Of a DNA stretch of 64,000 bases, positions 1-8,909 are shown piece by piece. The stretch lies in assembly GCF_900104815.1 (NCBI RefSeq), contig NZ_FNTD01000004.1, positions 7,501,001 to 7,565,000 of the forward strand, read 5' to 3'. The stretch is from Streptomyces misionensis (lineage in GTDB: Bacteria; Actinomycetota; Actinomycetes; Streptomycetales; Streptomycetaceae). The stretch's first letter is position 1, and every line of letters begins with the position of its first letter. A model generated the notes under the pieces. The model was given only the letters and a program-made list of their open reading frames with translations, was not told where the DNA came from and made no database searches. The position numbers and the translations under genes were made by a program.

Positions 1-438
1 CCAGCGGTTCACCCGTTGCGCCACCCGCTCGCGCTTGGCCGCGGTGCCGATGTCCAGCAGCGCCTCGTTCCAGTCCCGGTCGACGACGACCCCGCCGTGC
101 GCGTCGCGCAGCAGCAGGTCGCGCGGCCAGGAGCCGCGCTCGTCGGGCTGCGCCTGGAAGGCGTTGACGTAGCAGATGTTGTACAGGCCGGGCGCGGGCG
201 TGTCGGAGCGGTCGCGGCTGACGATCCGCACCCCGGCCGGCGGTGTGTACGCGCCGCCGATCTGGTAGTCGAACCCGGCGTGCCGCGGCGGCAGCCGGAC
301 GCCGGCGGGCTTCGCGGAGCCGGTCCCGTCGGGCGCGGCGCAGCCCGCCAGTACCGAGACGGCGACGCCGAAGGCCAGTGACAGGGCGCCGGTGGTCCTG
401 GCCGGACCGGTGGCGCGAAAGACACCCCAAAGGGGCAC
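1..438 (-). CDS. GH114-like endo-alpha-1,4-polygalactosaminidase-type lipoprotein (3' end beyond window)
   Basis: 146 residues are visible; the C-terminal half lies outside the window. The GTG start at 438 follows a GGAAGGAG ribosome binding site. The N-terminus is a lipoprotein signal peptide with the lipobox LAGC (Cys at residue 33), so the protein should be tethered outside the membrane. The mature part begins with a short linker and then FDYQIGGAY, NICYVNAF and DWNEALLDI, which resemble the start of the TM1410/GH114 glycosidase fold, a family that cleaves alpha-1,4-linked galactosamine polymers. The family call comes from remembered motifs and the catalytic residues are partly outside the window. 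Divergent from the neighbouring aldo/keto reductase. Confidence 0.75.
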   Translation of the reverse strand, partial: MPLWGVFRATGPARTTGALSLAFGVAVSVLAGCAAPDGTGSAKPAGVRLPPRHAGFDYQIGGAYTPPAGVRIVSRDRSDTPAPGLYNICYVNAFQAQPDERGSWPRDLLLRDAHGGVVVDRDWNEALLDIGTAAKRERVAQRVNRW

Positions 439-578
439 GTCCGCTCCTTCCTGCCCACGCCGGGCGGCGCGGCACGTCTCAGGATCAAATCGTCCGCGCC
501 CCGAGGCCGTCAAGCCGGTGCCGAGCCACGTCGTAGGCTCGGAGGTGATCACCCGTCCCGAAGGCAGGAGCAGCAACG

Positions 579-1547
579 ATGCAGTATGTGAAGCTCGGTT
601 CGACGGGCCTGGACGTCTCGCGCGTCTGTCTGGGCTGCATGACCTACGGGCTGCCGGACCGAGGCAACCACGAATGGACCCTGGACGAGGAGGCCTCCCG
701 TCCGCTGATCCGGCAGGCGCTGGACGCGGGCATCAACTTCTTCGACACCGCCAACGTCTACTCGGACGGCACCAGCGAGGAGATCGTCGGCAAGGCCCTG
801 AAGGACTTCGCGAACCGCGACGAGATCGTGCTGGCCACCAAGGTGCACGGCCGGATGCGGCCGGGCCCCAACGGCGGCGGGCTGTCCCGCAAGGCGATCA
901 TGACCGAGATCGACCACAGCCTGCGCCGCCTCGGCACCGACTACGTCGACCTCTACCAGATCCACCGCTACGACCACGAGACGCCGATCGAGGAGACGAT
1001 GGAGGCGCTGCACGACGTGGTCAAGGCGGGCAAGGCCCGCTACATCGGGGCCAGTTCGATGTACGCGTGGGAGTTCTCCAAGGCGCAGTACACGGCCGAG
1101 CGGCACGGCTGGACGAAGTTCGTCTCCATGCAGAACCACTACAACCTGCTCTATCGCGAGGAGGAGCGGGAGATGCTGCCGCTCTGCGCGGACCAGGGTG
1201 TCGGCGTGCTGCCGTGGAGCCCGCTCGCCCGGGGCCGGCTCACCCGTGACTGGGGCGCGGTCACCGACCGCAGCGAGCACGACGCCTTCGGGAGCCGGCT
1301 GTACCCGGACAGCGACCGCTCGATCGTGGAGGCGGTCACCCGGATCGCGGACGAACGGGGCGTGCCGCGCGCGCAGGTGGCGCTGGCCTGGCTGCTGCAC
1401 CAGTCCACCGTGACCGCGCCGATCGTCGGTGCCGGCAAGCCGCGGCACCTGGAGGACGCGGTCGCGGCCGTCGAACTCACCCTGTCCGACAAGGAGATCG
1501 AGGAGCTGGAGCGGCCCTACGCCCCGCACGCCATCAGCGGCCACTGA
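579..1547 (+). CDS. Aldo/keto reductase
   Basis: 322-aa cytosolic NADPH-dependent oxidoreductase of the AKR superfamily, close to the Kv-beta/YajO-like branch. The catalytic tetrad is visible: Asp and Tyr in FFDTANVYSDG, Lys in LATKVHG, and His in LYQIHRYD. The C-terminal region IVGAGKPRHLEDAV fits the cofactor phosphate-binding segment. Start chosen at the ATG preceded by AGGCAGGAGCAGC. It is a single-gene unit ending in a hairpin shared with the convergent universal stress gene. The natural substrate cannot be read from sequence; this branch usually reduces aldehydes and ketones. Confidence 0.93.
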   Translation: MQYVKLGSTGLDVSRVCLGCMTYGLPDRGNHEWTLDEEASRPLIRQALDAGINFFDTANVYSDGTSEEIVGKALKDFANRDEIVLATKVHGRMRPGPNGGGLSRKAIMTEIDHSLRRLGTDYVDLYQIHRYDHETPIEETMEALHDVVKAGKARYIGASSMYAWEFSKAQYTAERHGWTKFVSMQNHYNLLYREEEREMLPLCADQGVGVLPWSPLARGRLTRDWGAVTDRSEHDAFGSRLYPDSDRSIVEAVTRIADERGVPRAQVALAWLLHQSTVTAPIVGAGKPRHLEDAVAAVELTLSDKEIEELERPYAPHAISGH

Positions 1548-1554
1548 GCGGCCG

Positions 1555-1572
1555 CCGGGCCGGGTGGCCCGG
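1555..1572. terminator. Bidirectional hairpin between convergent genes
   Basis: Perfect 7-bp arms CCGGGCC/GGCCCGG around a GGGT loop, between the stop codons of the aldo/keto reductase and the universal stress protein. No U-tract, as is usual in Streptomyces. Confidence 0.55.
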
Positions 1573-1573
1573 G

Positions 1574-2068
1574 TCAGGGGTGGTGGTGCGGCGGCGGGGG
1601 CGGGATGGTGGCCAGACCGGGGGCCGGTTCCGGCCAGACCAGGAGGACCGGGCAGGGGGCGTGGTCGACGGCGAACCGGCCCGCCGGGCCGAGGCTGTGC
1701 GGGCCCAGCCGGGACCGGTCGCCGTCCCGCGCCAGCACCAGCAGGTCCGCCCCCTCGGCGGCGGCCACCACCTCCCGCTCGACCCGGCCCGAGCGCTCCT
1801 CGCGTGCGCAGGGCCGGCCCAGCCGCTCGGCCGCGGCCGAGAGGAGTTCCGCCGCCGACGTGTCGCCGAGCCGCTCCAGCAGGGCACCCGGATCGCGCTC
1901 CGGGTGCCCCCGGCCCAGCAGCCCGGCGAACGCGCCGTGCGCCACCCCGGGCACGTCGGGCCCGCTGACGTGTAGCAGCACCACCTCGGCGCTCTCGGGC
2001 GCATGGGTGCGCACGGCGTCCACACAGGCGGGCCAGGTTCCCTCCACCAGCCAGGCGATCACGCGCAT
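1574..2068 (-). CDS. Universal stress protein family protein
   Basis: 164-aa protein with a single UspA-like alpha/beta domain. The N-terminal strand MRVIAWLVEGTWPACVDA, the middle GADLLVLARDG and the C-terminal HAPCPVLLVW are typical of the family. The usual ATP-loop (G-x2-G-x9-G-S/T) is only partly kept (LGPHSLGPAGRFA), so nucleotide binding is uncertain. The tail is rich in Pro and His. The stop of the upstream permease gene lies 14 bp before this start, so the two are probably co-transcribed. Confidence 0.8.
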   Translation of the reverse strand: MRVIAWLVEGTWPACVDAVRTHAPESAEVVLLHVSGPDVPGVAHGAFAGLLGRGHPERDPGALLERLGDTSAAELLSAAAERLGRPCAREERSGRVEREVVAAAEGADLLVLARDGDRSRLGPHSLGPAGRFAVDHAPCPVLLVWPEPAPGLATIPPPPPHHHP

Positions 2069-2082
2069 ACGGTCGGCCTCCC

Positions 2083-3336
2083 TCAGAAGACGTGCAGCGA
2101 CCCCCACAGTGCCACCACCGCGACGGCGAGGGAGGACGGCACGGCGAGCAGACCCAGCCGGGTGAACTCCCCGAGGTTCACCCCGTGCTCGTGCTGGTGC
2201 ACGATCCGCCGCCACAGCAGGGTGGCCAGCGACCCGGCATAGGTCAGGTTCGGGCCGATGTTCACCCCGAGCAGCACCGCGAGCACCGCGCCCGGGCCGG
2301 CCGGCGCCGCCAGCGGCAGCAGGACCAGCACCGCGGGCAGGTTGTTGACGATGTTCGCCAGTACGGCGGCCAGTGCGGCGATCCCCAGCAGCGCGGGCAG
2401 TCCGGTGCCGCCCGGCACGACCCGCCCGAGCACGTCGGCGAGCCCGTTGTCGACCACCGCCCGGACCACGATGCCCAGCGCCAGCACGAACGCGAGGAAC
2501 GCCGGGGCCGCCGCCCGCACCACGCTCAGCGGGGTCGCCCGGCCCCGCAGCAGCGCCCGCCCGGCCAGCACCAGGGCCCCGGCCGCCGCCACCCAGGCGG
2601 GCTCGACGCCGAACAGCGAGGCCACCACGAACCCGGCCAGCGTGCTGGCGACGGTCACCAGCGCGAACCGGGGGAAGGGGGGCTGTTCGCCGGTGTCCGG
2701 GGCTGCCGGTGCCGCCGCGGTGAGGTCACCGGCGAAGAACCGCCGGAACACCAGGTACTCGGTGCCGATCGCCGCCAGCCACGGCAGCGCCATCAGCGCC
2801 GCGAACCGGGTGAAGCTCAGCCCGCTGGCCGCGAAGGCCAGCAGGTTCGTCAGATTGGACACGGGCAGCAGCAGTGACGCCGTGTTCGACAGATGCGTGC
2901 AGGCGTACACATGCGGCTTGGGGCGTACGCCGGTGCGTGCGGCGGTGGCGAACACCACCGGGGTGAGCAGCACGATCGTGGCGTCCAGGCTGAGCACGGC
3001 GGTGATCGCGGAGGCGAGCGCGAAGACCGCCGTCAGCAGCCGCACCGGACGGCCCGCCGCCCACCGGGCCATCCATGCCCCGCACGCCCGGAACAGCCCG
3101 TCCACGTCGCAGAAGTGGGCGAGCACCAGGACCGCCGCGAGGAAACCGACCACCGGCCCCAGCCGCTCGGCCTCGGCCCGGGCGTGGTCGAGGGAGATGG
3201 CGCCGGTGGCGATCGCGATCCCGGCGGCCGGGACGGCCACGACCGCCTCCGGCCAGCCGAAGGGCCGTACCACGGCGAAGGCCAGTACCGCGAGGAGCAG
3301 TACGGCGGAGAGTGCTTCGGCGAGCGGGCTGTTCAG
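2083..3336 (-). CDS. ArsB/NhaD (ion transporter superfamily) permease
   Basis: Integral membrane protein with about 10-12 hydrophobic segments, resembling the SLC13/ArsB-type anion permeases. Typical motifs are DATIVLLTPVV and the helix-break region SNLTNLLAF, plus a second-half repeat around NIVNNLPAVLVLLP. A GTG start at 3273 would cut the first membrane segment. A CTG at 3336 in the same frame has AAGGA 7 nt upstream and follows an in-frame TGA, so I extend to 3336 (417 aa); this non-standard start is an inference. Substrate unknown (arsenite, dicarboxylate or cation). It sits directly upstream of the universal stress gene. Confidence 0.8.
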   Translation of the reverse strand: MNSPLAEALSAVLLLAVLAFAVVRPFGWPEAVVAVPAAGIAIATGAISLDHARAEAERLGPVVGFLAAVLVLAHFCDVDGLFRACGAWMARWAAGRPVRLLTAVFALASAITAVLSLDATIVLLTPVVFATAARTGVRPKPHVYACTHLSNTASLLLPVSNLTNLLAFAASGLSFTRFAALMALPWLAAIGTEYLVFRRFFAGDLTAAAPAAPDTGEQPPFPRFALVTVASTLAGFVVASLFGVEPAWVAAAGALVLAGRALLRGRATPLSVVRAAAPAFLAFVLALGIVVRAVVDNGLADVLGRVVPGGTGLPALLGIAALAAVLANIVNNLPAVLVLLPLAAPAGPGAVLAVLLGVNIGPNLTYAGSLATLLWRRIVHQHEHGVNLGEFTRLGLLAVPSSLAVAVVALWGSLHVF

Positions 3337-3419
3337 GGCGGGTCCTTCCGGATTCGATCAGGCATTCCCGCCCATGAAAACAGACGCCCCCCGGTGCCCG
3401 CGCCGTCGGCACGGGCGGG

Positions 3420-4121
3420 TCAGGGCGCGGTACCGGGGCTGAACACGGTCAGGAAGACGGACGAGGAGTTCCCGGAGACGGGCACCGCGCCGCCCGTCCA
3501 GGCCACCTTCAGATGGTCCCGCTCGTCCGGCGGGGTGATCAGCAGCGCGGCCGGCTTCGCCGTCCTGGCGCCGCTGACCTCCGGGTTGGAGAAGGTCAGC
3601 CCGGCCCAGGCGCTCTGCCCGGGCCGCAGGGTGACGGTCGTCGGGGAGCCCGACTCGCGCCGGGGGTCGGGGCCGAGCTGGGCGCCGCCCGCACTCACGA
3701 AGGCCGCGCCCGGGAAGCCGCGCAGGGTGCAGGTCCGGTGGGAGGCGTTGGTGAGGACCAGGGGGAAGTTCTCCTGCCCGGCGCCGGGGTCGTTGCGGCC
3801 CACCGAGGCGCGCAGTTCGGAGGTGTGGCAGCGGGTGCTCGTCGCCGCGGTCGCTCCCGCGCTGCCCGAGCTCTGGGCCGCCCGGGACACCGCCGTCGAG
3901 GCGGCGCCGGTGGGCGTGGGGGACCCGGCGGAGGGCGCGGCCGGGCTGTCGGACGCCGACGGCGTCGGGGCATCGGTCGCGGGCGCGGCCGTACCGGAGG
4001 CCGTCACGGGCGGGTCGCTGTGCACGGTCTGGCCGTTGCCACAGGCGGTCAGCAGGCCCAGCACGGCCATCGAGCCCGCGAGCAGGGCCCCGCGCCGCGC
4101 GGACCGAGGGGTGTACACCAT
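3420..4121 (-). CDS. DUF4232-domain lipoprotein
   Basis: 233-aa exported lipoprotein. Signal peptide with lipobox LTAC near residue 27, then a low-complexity Ser/Thr/Pro/Ala linker (roughly residues 30-95), then a globular domain containing CHTSELRASVG, FPLVLTNASHRTCTLRGFPG and LTFSNPEVSG. That layout is the DUF4232 domain, common on Streptomyces surfaces. The three Cys in the domain may form a disulfide. No function is known for the family. It stands alone between the permease and the kinase. Confidence 0.85.
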   Translation of the reverse strand: MVYTPRSARRGALLAGSMAVLGLLTACGNGQTVHSDPPVTASGTAAPATDAPTPSASDSPAAPSAGSPTPTGAASTAVSRAAQSSGSAGATAATSTRCHTSELRASVGRNDPGAGQENFPLVLTNASHRTCTLRGFPGAAFVSAGGAQLGPDPRRESGSPTTVTLRPGQSAWAGLTFSNPEVSGARTAKPAALLITPPDERDHLKVAWTGGAVPVSGNSSSVFLTVFSPGTAP

Positions 4122-4270
4122 GTCGCTCAACACTCCTGGAGGGTCGGGGCACGCGTGCGGACGCGTGCCTACGGTGCCGAGTGCGCCGTCACCCCACTCC
4201 GATGCACGGACCGTGGGAAAAGTTCGGAACACAGGGGTTCTTTTCCCCACTTCGGCGCCCGGCCGACTCC

Positions 4271-5659
4271 TCAGCCCACCCGCAGCGAGCGCAGTACGCC
4301 ATCGGTGGCGTCCCCGTCACCCCGCTGGCGTAGCTGCACGTACACCTGGGGACCGCCGGCACCGGCCGCCGGGACCAGCGCCGACTCGGTGATCGAGCCG
4401 CCGTCCGGACAGCCGCTCCAGGCCCGCACCAGGCCGTGCCGGCCGGCGCCGGTGAAAGCGCGGCTGCTGGAGTAGTGGCAGCCGGGATGGGTGAGCGCCT
4501 TCACCCGGGCGGTGACGTCACCGTGTTCGCTGACCCCGACGAACACCCCGTTCACGGGGGCGTCCAGGTCGGGCCAGTGGGCGAGGTCGTCGGCCACCAC
4601 CAGACCCGGCTCGTGGCCCGCGCCGAGGCCCAGCGCCCGCGGGTCCCAGCCGGAGTCGCGCACCTGGCGGTCCCAGCCGGCCGGCACCCGCACGCTCACC
4701 CGCCCGTGCGCGTCCGCCACCCGGGCCTGCCGCGCCGTGCCGTCGTGGTGCAGGACCACGGTCACCGCGGCCGCCGTCACCGCGGCGGCGGCGAGCGCGG
4801 CGACCGTCAGCGTCACCGCGCCGAGCCGCCCGCGGACCCGGTCCAGCCGCCGCCGCGCGGGCCCGCCGGGCCCCGCCGCCAGCCGGTCCAGCTCGGCCGC
4901 GAACTCCCGCGCGGCCGGCCAGCGCCGGGTCCGGTCCGGTTCCAGCGCGCGCAGCAGGGCCCGCGCCACGTCGTCCCCGAGGTCCGGCCGCAGCCGCCCG
5001 GGCGGCACCACCTTCCCCGGCGCTCCGGGCACGCTCCCGGTGACCAGTTCGTAGCCGACCGCGCCCAGGCTGTAGACGTCGGCCCGCTCGTCGATGCCCT
5101 CGCCGGGCTCGGCCTGTTCCGGCGGCCGGTACCCCGCCGAGCCCGCCGCGAGCGTCAGCACCGAGGCCTGCGCCAGACTCTTGGCGAGCCCCAGGTCGGC
5201 CAGCAGGACCCGCCGGGTGCCGTCCGGGGCGGTGCGCAGCAGCAGGTTGGTCGGCTTGATGTCGCGGTGCACGATCCCCGCCTCGTGCAGCGCGGCGGCG
5301 GCCCGCGCGGCCTCCGCCGTCAGCGCCAGCGCGTCGGACACCGGCAGCGGGCCGTCCGCCAGCAGCTCGGCGAGGGTGCCCGCGTCGGCGTACTCCATCA
5401 CGAAGTACGGCCTTCCGTCCGGGAGTTCGCCGATGTCGTAGACCTGCACCACCCGGCTGGAGCCGGCCCGGCGCAGCAGCCGCGCCTCGGACAGGAAGCG
5501 GTCCCTGACGTCCAGCCGGTGCGACCAGTTCTCGGCGAGGACCTTCACCGCCACCGGGGCCTCGAGCTGCGGGTCGTGGGCGAGCCACACGGTGGCGAAC
5601 GCACCGGTGCCCAGCGGCCGTTCGAGACGGTAGCGGCCGATCCGCTCCAGGGAGTGCAT
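4271..5659 (-). CDS. Membrane Ser/Thr protein kinase (Hanks type)
   Basis: 462 aa. N-terminal kinase domain (about residues 8-260): glycine-rich loop LGTGAFATVW, VAVKVL lysine, catalytic loop HRDIKPTNLLL, metal-binding DLG in place of DFG, and the activation/P+1 segment GSAGYRPPEQA. One transmembrane helix follows a basic juxtamembrane stretch at about residues 283-306, then an extracellular domain of about 150 residues with two Cys. The sensor lacks PASTA repeats, so it is not a PknB orthologue. The gene is divergent from an ECF sigma factor with only 45 bp between starts, suggesting shared control and possibly a functional link. Confidence 0.92.
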   Translation of the reverse strand: MHSLERIGRYRLERPLGTGAFATVWLAHDPQLEAPVAVKVLAENWSHRLDVRDRFLSEARLLRRAGSSRVVQVYDIGELPDGRPYFVMEYADAGTLAELLADGPLPVSDALALTAEAARAAAALHEAGIVHRDIKPTNLLLRTAPDGTRRVLLADLGLAKSLAQASVLTLAAGSAGYRPPEQAEPGEGIDERADVYSLGAVGYELVTGSVPGAPGKVVPPGRLRPDLGDDVARALLRALEPDRTRRWPAAREFAAELDRLAAGPGGPARRRLDRVRGRLGAVTLTVAALAAAAVTAAAVTVVLHHDGTARQARVADAHGRVSVRVPAGWDRQVRDSGWDPRALGLGAGHEPGLVVADDLAHWPDLDAPVNGVFVGVSEHGDVTARVKALTHPGCHYSSSRAFTGAGRHGLVRAWSGCPDGGSITESALVPAAGAGGPQVYVQLRQRGDGDATDGVLRSLRVG

Positions 5660-5704
5660 GCGACTATCATGCCTGCCCCGAGATCGACCGAAGGAGGGCC
5701 CGAC

Positions 5705-6253
5705 GTGCAGGACGAGACGCCGGTGGAGGACCTCGCCCGGCGTGCCGCCGCCGGGGACACGGCGGCCCTGGACCGGCTGCTGACCGAGCTGCGGCCCGAG
5801 GTGCTGCGCCGCTGCGGGCGCTTCCTGCCGTGCCGCGAGGACGCCGAGGAGGCCGCCCAGGACGTGCTGCTCCAAGTGGCCCGCCGCATCGGCACCTTCG
5901 AGGGCCGCAGCCGCTTCGGCACCTGGCTGTACACCGTGGTCGCCAACTGCTGCCGGCAGAAGTACCGCGAGCTGAAGCGGCGGGCCGCCGAACAGCCCGC
6001 CGCCATCGAGCCGGCGCACGCCGTCGACCCGCGTACCACCAGCGTCATCGCCGGTTCCCGGGTGGACCTGCTGGAGGCCCTGGACCGGCTGGAGCGCGAA
6101 CACCCGCACCTGGTGGCGCCGTTGGTGTACCGGGACATCTGCCAGCTGGACTACGCCGAGGCCGCCGAACGCGCCGGCCTTCCGCTCGGCACCCTCAAGT
6201 CCCGCCTGCACGAGGCCCGCAGGAAGGTACGGCCCTGGCTCACCGGTTCCTGA
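5705..6253 (+). CDS. ECF-type RNA polymerase sigma factor
   Basis: 182 aa. Region sigma-2 spans about residues 15-90 (DAEEAAQDVLLQVAR, then FGTWLYTVVANCCR) and sigma-4 about 130-180 (YAEAAERAGLPLGTLKSRL helix-turn-helix). GTG start preceded by AAGGAGG. No adjacent anti-sigma gene is visible; the divergent kinase could take that regulatory role by phosphorylation, which is speculation. The sigma-2 and sigma-4 regions are complete, and the length is normal for the family. Confidence 0.93.
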   Translation: MQDETPVEDLARRAAAGDTAALDRLLTELRPEVLRRCGRFLPCREDAEEAAQDVLLQVARRIGTFEGRSRFGTWLYTVVANCCRQKYRELKRRAAEQPAAIEPAHAVDPRTTSVIAGSRVDLLEALDRLEREHPHLVAPLVYRDICQLDYAEAAERAGLPLGTLKSRLHEARRKVRPWLTGS

Positions 6254-6265
6254 CGGCCGCCCGGG

Positions 6266-8647
6266 CTACTGCTCCTCCTCGTACAGCGGCAGCTCCGCCC
6301 AGATCGTCTTGCCCTGCGAGCCGTGCCGGCTGCCCCAGCGCTGGGTGAGCTGGGCGACCAGCAGCAGCCCCCGGCCGCCCTCGTCGAAGGTCTTGGCCCG
6401 GCGCAGATGCGGGGCGGTGGGGTTGGTGTCGGAGACCTCGCAGATCAGGGTGGCCGCGTCATGGATCAGCCGCAGCCGGATCGGATGGGCGCCGTACCGG
6501 ATGGCGTTGGTGACCAGCTCGCTGACCACCAGCTCCGCGGTGAACGCGGCCTCGCTGAGCCCCCAGGTGTCCAGTTGCTCCACCACCTGCTTGCGGATCG
6601 GCGCCACCAGTGCCGGATCGGCCGGGATGTCCCAGGTCGCCACCTGGGACGCGGGCAGACCCTGGGTGCGGGCCAGCAGCAGCGCCACGTCGTCGGCGAC
6701 ACCGCCGGAGGGCAGCAGGGCGCGCAGGATGCGGTCGCAGGAGGCGTCCAGCGAACCGGCGTACGCCTCCAGCGCCTGGTACAGCAGCCCGCGCCCGGCG
6801 TCCGCGTCCCGCTCCCGGGACTTCACCAGACCGTCCGTGTACAGGGCGAGCACGGTCCCCTCCGCCAGATCCACCTCGGTGGACTCGAAGGGCAGCCCGC
6901 CCAGGCCCAGCGGGGGACCGGCGGGCACGTCCAGCTGGTGCGGCCGGCCGCCCGGCGGCAGCAGCACGGGTGGCGGATGCCCGGCCCGGGCCAGCGTGCA
7001 GCAGCGCGACACCGGGTCGTAGACCGCGTACAGACAGGTCGCGCCGACCTCGCCGGTGCTGCCGTCGCCGGCCTCCTCCGCCAGCCGCACCACCAGATCG
7101 TCCAGATGCGTGAGCAGTTCGTCCGGGGCCAGGTCGATGTCCGCGAGGGTGCGTACGGCGGTGCGCAGCCGGCCCATGGTGGCCGATGCCTGGATGCCGT
7201 GCCCGACCACGTCGCCGACGACCATCGCGACCCGCAGCCCGGACAGCGGGATCACGTCGAACCAGTCGCCCCCCACCCCGGCCCGCGCGGCCGGCAGATA
7301 CCGGGAGGAGGCCTCCAGGGCGGCCGTGCGCGGCAGGGTGCGGGGCAGCAGGCTGCGTTGCAGGGCGAGGGCGGTCTCGCGCTCGCGGGAGTAGCGCCGG
7401 GCGTTGTCGATGCAGACCGCGGCGCGGGTGGTGATCTCCTCCGCCAGCAGCCGGTCGTCCGGGGCGAAGCCCTCCGGGCGCCGGTGCCGGGAGAACACCG
7501 CGACCCCCAGGGTGAGTCCGCGGGCGCGCACCGGGACCGCCATCGTGGAGTGGATGCCGAAGTTGCGCACCTGCCGGGTGCGGGCGCTGTTCCAGTCCAG
7601 CCAGGGGCGCATGTCGCCCGCGGCCATCGAGGCGATGATCGTCCGGCCCGCGGTCAGCGCGTCAGCCTGCGGCGAACCGGCCGGATAGCGCTCGTTCTGA
7701 CCCGGCTTCAGCACCGCCTCCGGCACCCCGTCGAGGACCGACAGATGGGCGGCGCGGCGCAGGGTGACCGGGGTGGTGACCCGGGCCGGTGGCTCCCCGC
7801 CGTACTCCTCGGGGTCCAGCAGGTCGACGGTGACGAAGTCGGCCAGCGCGGGCACGCACATCGCGGCCAGCTCCTGCGCGGTACGCGTGACGTCGAGGGT
7901 GGTGCCGATGCGCACGCTCGCCTCGTTCACCAGTTGCAGGCGCTGCCGGGCCCGGTGGTTCTCGCTGACGTCGTGCACGGCCAGACACACCCCGCGCACC
8001 CGGCCGGTCCGGTCCCTCACCGGGTTCATCCGCACGAGCCAGGCGTGCGGCCGCTGTTCGCCGCCCGCCCGCATGAAGGTCTGCACGTCCCGTGACCGGC
8101 CGCTCTCCAGCACCTCGTGGATGCCGCGGGCCAGTTCCTCGCCCTGGGGCTCGCCGACGACCTCCGTGAAGTGCAGCCCCCGCGTCCGGTCGTCCTCGGG
8201 CAGCCCGCAGAGCGCGGCCATCGCGTCGTTCATCCGGCGCAGCCGCAGGTCCTCGTCGTAGACGGCGAGCGCGCACGGCGACTGCATCAGGCCCGCCTCG
8301 CCCAGCGGATCGTCCTCGGCGGGTGGCTCCGTGCCGGTCAGGGGGGTGACGAGGACCCAGCGGTCCCCGGCGCCGTCGGGGCCCGGCAGCCGCTGGGCGA
8401 GCAGCCAGACCTCCAGGCTGCGGCCGTCCCGGTGGCGCAGCCCGAGCGTGCCGTGCCAGCGGCGGGCGCCCGCGGGCAGGCTGGGGGCCGGTCCGGCGAG
8501 CAGACGGGCGGCGGGGCGGCCCACGACGGTGTCGGCGGGGTGGCCGAGCAGACGCCGCGCGCCCTCGTTCCACTCCACCAGCGTTCCGTCGTCATCGAGG
8601 ACAGCCCGGGCCGTCGCCGCCTCGTCGAACGGATAGACCCGGCTCAT
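6266..8647 (-). CDS. PAS-PAS-GAF-SpoIIE phosphatase with C-terminal anti-sigma-type ATPase domain
   Basis: 793-aa signalling protein. Order: PAS (about 15-110), second PAS (about 125-235, ending FTEVVGEPQ to VCLAVHDVSE), GAF (about 245-410), PP2C/SpoIIE phosphatase (about 430-650, with GGDWFDVI and VGDVVGHG metal-ligand Asp residues), and a GHKL ATPase domain (about 680-790, ELVTNAIRYG and DEGGRGLLLV). This is the Streptomyces architecture for sigma-factor partner switching: the phosphatase acts on an anti-anti-sigma factor while the ATPase domain acts as kinase. The start ATG at 8647 follows GGGAGCG; a GTG 27 nt upstream lacks a binding site. It converges on the ECF sigma gene with a 12-bp gap. 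Confidence 0.93.
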   Translation of the reverse strand: MSRVYPFDEAATARAVLDDDGTLVEWNEGARRLLGHPADTVVGRPAARLLAGPAPSLPAGARRWHGTLGLRHRDGRSLEVWLLAQRLPGPDGAGDRWVLVTPLTGTEPPAEDDPLGEAGLMQSPCALAVYDEDLRLRRMNDAMAALCGLPEDDRTRGLHFTEVVGEPQGEELARGIHEVLESGRSRDVQTFMRAGGEQRPHAWLVRMNPVRDRTGRVRGVCLAVHDVSENHRARQRLQLVNEASVRIGTTLDVTRTAQELAAMCVPALADFVTVDLLDPEEYGGEPPARVTTPVTLRRAAHLSVLDGVPEAVLKPGQNERYPAGSPQADALTAGRTIIASMAAGDMRPWLDWNSARTRQVRNFGIHSTMAVPVRARGLTLGVAVFSRHRRPEGFAPDDRLLAEEITTRAAVCIDNARRYSRERETALALQRSLLPRTLPRTAALEASSRYLPAARAGVGGDWFDVIPLSGLRVAMVVGDVVGHGIQASATMGRLRTAVRTLADIDLAPDELLTHLDDLVVRLAEEAGDGSTGEVGATCLYAVYDPVSRCCTLARAGHPPPVLLPPGGRPHQLDVPAGPPLGLGGLPFESTEVDLAEGTVLALYTDGLVKSRERDADAGRGLLYQALEAYAGSLDASCDRILRALLPSGGVADDVALLLARTQGLPASQVATWDIPADPALVAPIRKQVVEQLDTWGLSEAAFTAELVVSELVTNAIRYGAHPIRLRLIHDAATLICEVSDTNPTAPHLRRAKTFDEGGRGLLLVAQLTQRWGSRHGSQGKTIWAELPLYEEEQ

Positions 8648-8909
8648 CGTCGCCGCTCCCAAGCGCACACTCACAGTGAACAGGTGGCACTACTCGTGAG
8701 TCCAGACTAGTGGCTCGCGCCTGCCGGTGAACGTCGGCACCCAGGCGGACGACTGGTTGGCCGAACACGGTCAAGATCGCCGGTCTCCGCAGGTCACAAA
8801 GAGCTTGCGCATTTTTTTGGTTCCGTTGTAAGGGAGGGTCGGAATCTGTTTGTTCGAGACCGGTCGTGTGCGCTTGTCGGTCCGGCAGCGGCGGCGGGCG
8901 AACATTTGG

